From Plakobranchus ocellatus (lineage: Eukaryota > Mollusca > Gastropoda > Plakobranchidae): DNA of 22,146 bases. Both the position numbers and the translations under genes were made by a program. This document shows, in pieces, positions 19,601-22,146 of this stretch. The notes under the pieces are model-generated. The model saw nothing but the letters and a program-made list of their open reading frames with translations. It searched no databases and had not been told where the DNA came from. The stretch lies in the NCBI GenBank assembly GCA_019648995.1, contig BLXT01000331.1, positions 99,935-122,080 of the forward strand, read 5' to 3'. Position 1 is the stretch's first letter; each line of letters opens with the position of its first letter.

Positions 19601-21473
19601 TATGATCAATTATAAAGCAGCTGATTAAAATCATGAAATAACTAATTTTTAGTGATTTGAATGACAACCTTAATTTGTGAGGCGTTAAGTAGGTTACAAG
19701 AAGTGACTGTCCCCAGTGCGGCATTGCATCTGATTGCTGTTTACAGAATTATGGGTTTGGCAGAGAACTTTGTGCAAAACATAATCAATTTGAGAAATTT
19801 ATACAGTGGAAACCTGAAAAAACAAAGATAGTCAGACCAGAGCCATAGTCCTGTTAAATCAGAAATGCAAGGGAAGTAAGCATTTATCAACTAATCCAGA
19901 AAAGAAGCACTGGTCATGAACAGCTTGCACTATTGTGTGTATGCATGTGTGATGTAAAGGTCTCGAACAAGCTCTGCCGCGTGACTCGTGTGTGCATGCA
20001 GCTAGGCCTGGATTGAGATCTGCAACGCAGCACAGCTCTCTCTTGCTTGATTTACTGTTGTACATGTGCTGTGCTTGCAGTGACTTGGCCTTGCATGACT
20101 TGTTCCATGACTGTCTGTGCCCCTGCTGTAACCGATTGGGCTCTGATGAAGCCCTGTTATTGTAGATTACTTTTACAAGAGATAAAGACTGGAAAAAAAA
20201 ACGGGGCTTCATGATCTTGATGCTTGTAGAAGAAGTGTCAGTCTAAGACCGAAGATTAAAAACATGCCCATCAGTGCAATGTCAAGTAATAAATACACAT
20301 CTTACATTATTTGGTTTTTGAACCAAGCTATTAGTTATCTTTTGGCTGACACTTAGCAAAGAGACAGTAAAACAATTCAGAAAAAAAAATGCAAGACAAA
20401 GCCAATTATTGTGTAAGATTACACGATAGACAGCAAAGCTAGGCGTTAAAGACAGGGAGTGGGCTGGTGGATATGTAGGAAATGTTGACCAAGCAACAAA
20501 TCCAGCCAAAGAACAAAATAATATTCATTACTTATTGTACACATGATAGCATCTGTCTTAGTGCTAAAGTATTTATAATAATAAAAGTAGGCCTAGGCTC
20601 TATCACCAATATCGGTCAGTAACAGACCACACCCCTATGTATCTGGTTCATGATGCTAGCAACCCACACGTACAGTGGCTCTTTCATTCGCAATAAAATG
20701 GCATGGGAGCAAGGTAAAATCCTCAAATAAGTTGCAGGTTGATTGGTTAATATTAATGGAAACATACAATGAAATAAATTATTATAATATTTTGACCAAG
20801 AGAGGATGGAATATTCAAGAGAAGGGTTGTCTAGACTCATTTGGTTTTTAAGTGGTCCGCAGCTGGCTCTTTTTTTGTTTTATAGGCAGACATCATGCTA
20901 CCAGAGTTAAGTTTATTGTAGACTATTGATAGGTCCTTGTCCTTGGGGGATTAAAAAAATAGCATCAAATTATCCTTAAATCTATTTATCCATTGCATTC
21001 CTCTTTACAGTAAAGCAATTGCATATGCAGCTCAAAATGTTCCAGACTGTTAATATCTGCGGAAAAAAAAAAGGATTGATTTATTCAAATTTGTTTTAGT
21101 TCATTCCCACCATGTTACGTTTTTTTTGTTTGTTTGTTTGATTTTTCTTTTTTCTTTTCTTAAATGGTGAGAAACCTGTTTTTTGTTCTGTGGATGAGAT
21201 TAGAAGAAGGTAGGCCCGGAGGAAACAAAAGTGTATTTATTGTGCCTTTCAGAAATGTATTTTTTTGGCCATGTGTTATGCAAAGTTTCTAAATGAGCTT
21301 TTTTTCGCTCACTCCCTCTCTTGTTGCAGGAATCAGCCGCTGAGTTTGACGATATTCCCCGTCAGATGCAGGCTCTATCTGAGAGCATTCAGGAGCGTGA
21401 CAGATATATCTTTGGTGATCGGCCCCGCCAGCGAGTGAACACTGGAGACTTTACGCAAGTCAAGTGGCATTAA
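10586..21473 (+). CDS. AKT1S1: PRAS40-like proline-rich Akt substrate (11 coding exons, 398 aa)
   Basis: Joined coding exons are 10586-10658, 11225-11295, 11865-11993, 13323-13422, 14453-14564, 15620-15697, 16328-16398, 17261-17365, 18261-18344, 18662-18891 and 21330-21473. All junctions are GT-AG and all phases agree, giving 1197 nt. PRAS40 is a cytosolic raptor-binding inhibitor and substrate of mTORC1, released when Akt phosphorylates it and 14-3-3 binds. Seen here: Cys-rich N-terminus (C6, C8, C30, C36, C52, C67, C70); charged probable coiled coil at about 125-187; TOS-like FAMDG (248-252) and FDLDE (253-257); SVPISMP (327-333), in which S331 matches human S183; and C-terminal FGDRPRQRVNTGDF, in which T389 matches human Akt site T246. 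Human PRAS40 is 256 aa and lacks the Cys-rich and coiled-coil parts, so this is a long form. The start ATG has a strong context (GCCATGG). Orthology rests on the C-terminal third; the function of the N-terminal two thirds is unknown. Confidence 0.85.
10659..11224 (+). other. Intron between coding exons 1 and 2
   Basis: 566 bases, GTAAGT to TTTCAG. Its notable content is a perfect 75-bp tandem duplication. Confidence 0.8.
10978..11127. repeat. Perfect 75-bp tandem duplication
   Basis: Copies at 10978-11052 and 11053-11127 are identical over all 75 bases (each starts TTTGAGTTCAGTCATACAG). Identity in an intron implies a very recent duplication or an assembly artefact. Confidence 0.95.
11225..11295 (+). 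CDS. AKT1S1: Coding exon 2 of PRAS40-like gene (residues 25-48)
   Basis: The acceptor is TTTCAG and the donor is GTGAGT; phase goes from 1 to 0. It encodes a CPLGPAC loop (C30, C36) and then a probable amphipathic helix (EAVELIDQGFQF). It is too short to stand out as an open frame and is supported by splice sites and exact phase fit with both neighbours. Confidence 0.8.
11296..11864 (+). other. Intron between coding exons 2 and 3
   Basis: 569 bases, GTGAGT to TTTCAG. Only T/A homopolymers and an empty short open frame; nothing else seen. Confidence 0.8.
11865..11993 (+). CDS. AKT1S1: Coding exon 3 of PRAS40-like gene (residues 49-91)
   Basis: The acceptor is TTTCAG and the donor is GTGAGT; it is 43 full codons (phase 0 to 0). 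It encodes AHKC, the alternating hydrophobic strand WTIYVCV, and CVPCH with a nearby H75, resembling a CxxC knuckle. A second strand-like run, RIVVVNADMN, follows. The codons are clearly coding against AT-rich flanks. Confidence 0.85.
11994..13322 (+). other. Intron between coding exons 3 and 4
   Basis: 1329 bases. Contains a perfect 14-bp stem hairpin (12748-12780) and a C-rich then T-rich pyrimidine tract at about 12890-12919. No repeat family recognised. Confidence 0.8.
12748..12780. repeat. Perfect 14-bp inverted repeat (hairpin)
   Basis: TTATTTTCATTCCT and AGGAATGAAAATAA are exact reverse complements, with a 5-base loop GATTT. The only long perfect hairpin noticed in the gene's introns. 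Confidence 0.9.
13323..13422 (+). CDS. AKT1S1: Coding exon 4 of PRAS40-like gene (residues 92-124)
   Basis: The acceptor is CTGCAG and the donor G|GTAGGT; phase goes from 0 to 1. It encodes a polar linker with two proline-directed serines (RSPDYSP, S103 and S107), then FKLLVKP. This looks like a regulatory linker between the Cys-rich module and the coiled coil. Confidence 0.8.
13423..14452 (+). other. Intron between coding exons 4 and 5
   Basis: 1030 bases. A purine-rich G/A tract at about 14106-14146; otherwise AT-rich with no repeat recognised. Confidence 0.8.
14453..14564 (+). CDS. AKT1S1: Coding exon 5 of PRAS40-like gene (residues 125-161, part of 162)
   Basis: The acceptor is TTGCAG and the donor CG|GTAAAA; phase goes from 1 to 2. 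It encodes a helical, heptad-like stretch starting at TLQKQLGELQAKLSHYLKLE and continuing through Glu/Met/Arg-rich sequence. This begins the predicted coiled coil, which human PRAS40 lacks. Confidence 0.8.
14565..15619 (+). other. Intron between coding exons 5 and 6
   Basis: 1055 bases. A more GC-rich island at about 14765-14825 may be an unrecognised repeat. The 3' end is a (TTC)n microsatellite. Confidence 0.8.
15588..15607. repeat. (TTC)n microsatellite at a 3' splice site
   Basis: About seven TTC units followed by a T run and CCCAG. The array makes up most of the polypyrimidine tract of exon 6. Confidence 0.9.
15620..15697 (+). CDS. AKT1S1: Coding exon 6 of PRAS40-like gene (coiled coil)
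   Basis: Follows a (TTC)n/T-rich tract and CCCAG; the donor is AG|GTAGGC. It is 78 nt, phase 2 to 2, so it could be skipped without changing frame. It encodes KYEEEQRNNFLKLKKQIQHE and a few more residues, continuing the coiled coil. Confidence 0.8.
15698..16327 (+). other. Intron between coding exons 6 and 7
   Basis: 630 bases, GTAGGC to CCCTAG; AT-rich, nothing else seen. Confidence 0.75.
16328..16398 (+). CDS. AKT1S1: Coding exon 7 of PRAS40-like gene (residues 188-211)
   Basis: The acceptor is CCCTAG and the donor A|GTAAGT; phase goes from 2 to 1. It encodes a hydrophilic, probably disordered linker (VLFQKSEANRSINDGERNMP, then RRH). It is short and little conserved in appearance, so support is mainly splice sites and phase agreement with exons 6 and 8. 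Confidence 0.7.
16399..17260 (+). other. Intron between coding exons 7 and 8
   Basis: 862 bases. Contains adjoining A and T homopolymers at about 17048-17077 and a short G run near 16962; no coding content. Confidence 0.75.
17261..17365 (+). CDS. AKT1S1: Coding exon 8 of PRAS40-like gene (residues 212-246)
   Basis: The acceptor is GCCTCAG and the donor G|GTATGT; it is 105 nt, phase 1 to 1. It encodes a Ser/Arg-rich disordered segment ending RRIRDSSPDG. RIRDSS fits the RxRxxS pattern of Akt/S6K-type kinases at S244, which is also proline-directed (SP). Confidence 0.8.
17366..18260 (+). other. Intron between coding exons 8 and 9
   Basis: 895 bases. Carries a 26-bp duplication that creates two decoy acceptors shortly before exon 9, and a short C run near 17740. 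Confidence 0.75.
18152..18214. repeat. 26-bp tandem duplication (poly-T + AGGCAACAATGCTCTA)
   Basis: TTTTTTTTAGGCAACAATGC occurs twice, the AG dinucleotides at 18163-18164 and 18189-18190. Each poly-T plus AG resembles a 3' splice site about 70-100 bases upstream of the real exon 9 acceptor. Use of either would bring in a stop before exon 9. Confidence 0.85.
18261..18344 (+). CDS. AKT1S1: Coding exon 9 of PRAS40-like gene (TOS motif)
   Basis: The acceptor is TTCTAG; it is 84 nt, phase 1 to 1. It encodes VFAMDGFDLDEDDVNEPVEF and then KPSAPRRS. In human PRAS40 the raptor-binding TOS motif is FVMDE; here FAMDG and FDLDE lie in tandem, followed by acidic residues as in the human protein. The donor is G|GTTCGA, a poor match to consensus. 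Read-through would add about nine residues and stop at TGA 18371-18373. Confidence 0.75.
18345..18661 (+). other. Intron between coding exons 9 and 10
   Basis: 317 bases, the shortest intron. The donor is the weak GTTCGA; the acceptor follows a good T-rich tract. Retention would stop translation after nine added residues. Confidence 0.75.
18662..18891 (+). CDS. AKT1S1: Coding exon 10 of PRAS40-like gene (mTORC1-site region)
   Basis: The acceptor is CTGTAG and the donor GAG|GTAGAG; it is 230 nt, phase 1 to 0, residues 275-351. It encodes a Gly/Ser/His-rich disordered stretch, an acidic patch with a tryptophan (EEMAGGWGDA), and SVPISMPQNARSL. The last aligns with the human SLPVSVP segment, so S331 matches mTORC1 site S183. 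The donor is only moderate; read-through would stop within about 20 codons. Confidence 0.85.
18892..21329 (+). other. Long last intron, between coding exons 10 and 11
   Basis: 2438 bases, the longest intron. Contains a T/G homopolymer junction near 18970-18988, a 15-A run near 19300, a probable retroelement 3' end at about 19950-20205 and a (TTTG)n run near 21127. No coding exon found. Confidence 0.75.
19950..20205 (+). mobile_element. Possible retroelement 3' end with A tail
   Basis: More GC- and CpG-rich than its surroundings. It ends with a small hairpin GGGCTCTGATGAAGCCCT (about 20138-20155), then ACAAGAGATAAAGACTGG and nine A's, the look of a non-LTR 3' tail. No open reading frame or clear target-site duplication was found. 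Confidence 0.3.
21330..21473 (+). CDS. AKT1S1: Coding exon 11, terminal, with Akt site (residues 352-398)
   Basis: Follows a pyrimidine tract and GCAG; phase 0, ending in TAA. It encodes FDDIPRQMQALSESIQERD, the counterpart of the human amphipathic helix before the Akt site, then FGDRPRQRVNTGDF. RQRVNT fits RxRxxT at T389 and matches human T246, whose phosphorylation creates a 14-3-3 site. This is the best-conserved part and the main basis for naming the gene. Confidence 0.9.
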   Translation, partial: ESAAEFDDIPRQMQALSESIQERDRYIFGDRPRQRVNTGDFTQVKWH

Positions 21474-22060
21474 GCGGAATTGGAGGCTTGTCATGGAGAG
21501 CTTAGGAGAGTGTGCGAGGTGTTAAGGGAAAGAAGTTCTAAGCTATAAGTTAAACCACAGACATCTGAAAAGAGACTGGGGAGGAGGGGACTTCTCAAAA
21601 AATTGTAGCAGCGTATGTAAGAGTAAGAACTTTTGAGGGTGCCTCAAGTGTCTGTCTAGGTGATGAAATCACATCTTCCAATTATTTACTCCTTTGCACA
21701 ATAGTACATTTTCTTTTGCTTTACTTGCTTTTATTTCAATCTGTACAAAGCTAATTCTGGAGGGAGACGGTGTTGAACTTTTTCCATTCTTTAAGCAGAT
21801 ATCAATTTAATAGGGGCTTTTAATTGATGTTTTTCTTTTGCTCTTGTTTTTTTTCTCTTCTTTTAAAAAAAAAATCTACAGTTGATCACCTTCATATGTC
21901 CTGAGACTACCCTGAGCAAATTTAAAGCTGGATTCTGAACATTTTAAGTCACTGCAACTGTTTGAAATTTCTTTCTGTGACAAGTGGATAAAGCTATGTT
22001 GATTCGAAGCCAGGATAAGGGATATTTATCTCAGGAATAAATCCTCAATGAAGAAAAAAA
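21474..22060 (+). other. 3' UTR of PRAS40-like gene
   Basis: Sequence after the stop codon up to just past the best polyadenylation signal. No further open frame of note. AT-rich with several T runs. The exact cleavage site and any longer UTR beyond the window edge cannot be seen. Confidence 0.6.
22036..22041 (+). terminator. Candidate polyadenylation signal AATAAA
   Basis: A canonical hexamer lies 563 bases after the stop codon, followed by an A-rich stretch and T-rich sequence within about 40 bases. It is the only clear AATAAA in the visible 3' UTR. Confidence 0.55.
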
Positions 22061-22146
22061 ACCTAAATACTATTTTTCTCAGGACTCTTTTATGCGGCAA
22101 CGACATGTTAGGACTGGTTTCAAGATATAATATATAGAAGTTCATT

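Noticed and set aside
19859..20212. 117-codon minus-strand open frame
   Set aside because: No recognisable domain; lies in the possible retroelement tail within an intron.
1..22146. CRISPR array, operon or prokaryotic mobile element
   Set aside because: No regularly spaced repeats with unique spacers and no bacterial-style genes; the window is clearly from an intron-bearing eukaryote.

Overview
This is an animal nuclear genome window. It is AT-rich, with long T/A runs, many microsatellites and tRNA-derived SINEs. One gene with GT-AG introns occupies the right half. Its protein type, the frequent TAGATCTAGA- and AGGCCTA-like words and the SINE style suggest a lophotrochozoan, most likely a mollusc (perhaps a heterobranch gastropod). 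The species cannot be fixed from sequence alone. No bacterial-style genes, CRISPR arrays or operons are present.

The only protein-coding gene I can support lies on the + strand from about 10.56 kb to the right edge. Eleven coding exons (10586-10658, 11225-11295, 11865-11993, 13323-13422, 14453-14564, 15620-15697, 16328-16398, 17261-17365, 18261-18344, 18662-18891, 21330-21473) join in frame into 1197 nt, or 398 residues plus a stop. The C-terminal third matches PRAS40 (AKT1S1; Lobe in Drosophila), the Akt substrate and raptor-binding inhibitor of mTORC1. It has TOS-like motifs (FAMDG and FDLDE), a SVPISMP segment matching the mTORC1-site region, and a final FGDRPRQRVNTGDF block carrying the RxRxxT Akt site. 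The N-terminal two thirds are unlike human PRAS40: a cysteine-rich module (residues 1-75) and a charged, probably coiled-coil segment (about 125-187). A 3' UTR with an AATAAA signal at 22036 follows.

The left part (1-10558) is intergenic or upstream intron. It holds simple repeats ((TG)n, (GA)n, (AC)n), probable tRNA-derived SINEs near 1640, 1980, 3870 and 9815, and a decayed antisense LINE reverse-transcriptase fragment (2900-3625). It also has a degenerate T-rich minisatellite (4757-5190), a 111-bp unit repeated three times (7712-8044) and palindromic TAGATCTAGA-type patches. Two possible 5' non-coding exons of the gene (ending at 4680; 6669-6685) and a CCAAT/E-box cluster near 7530-7555 are speculative.

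The most interesting points are the unusual PRAS40 architecture, and the TOS motif sitting alone on a frame-neutral 84-nt exon with a very weak donor and duplicated decoy acceptors. That arrangement could allow a splice switch that removes the mTORC1-docking motif.
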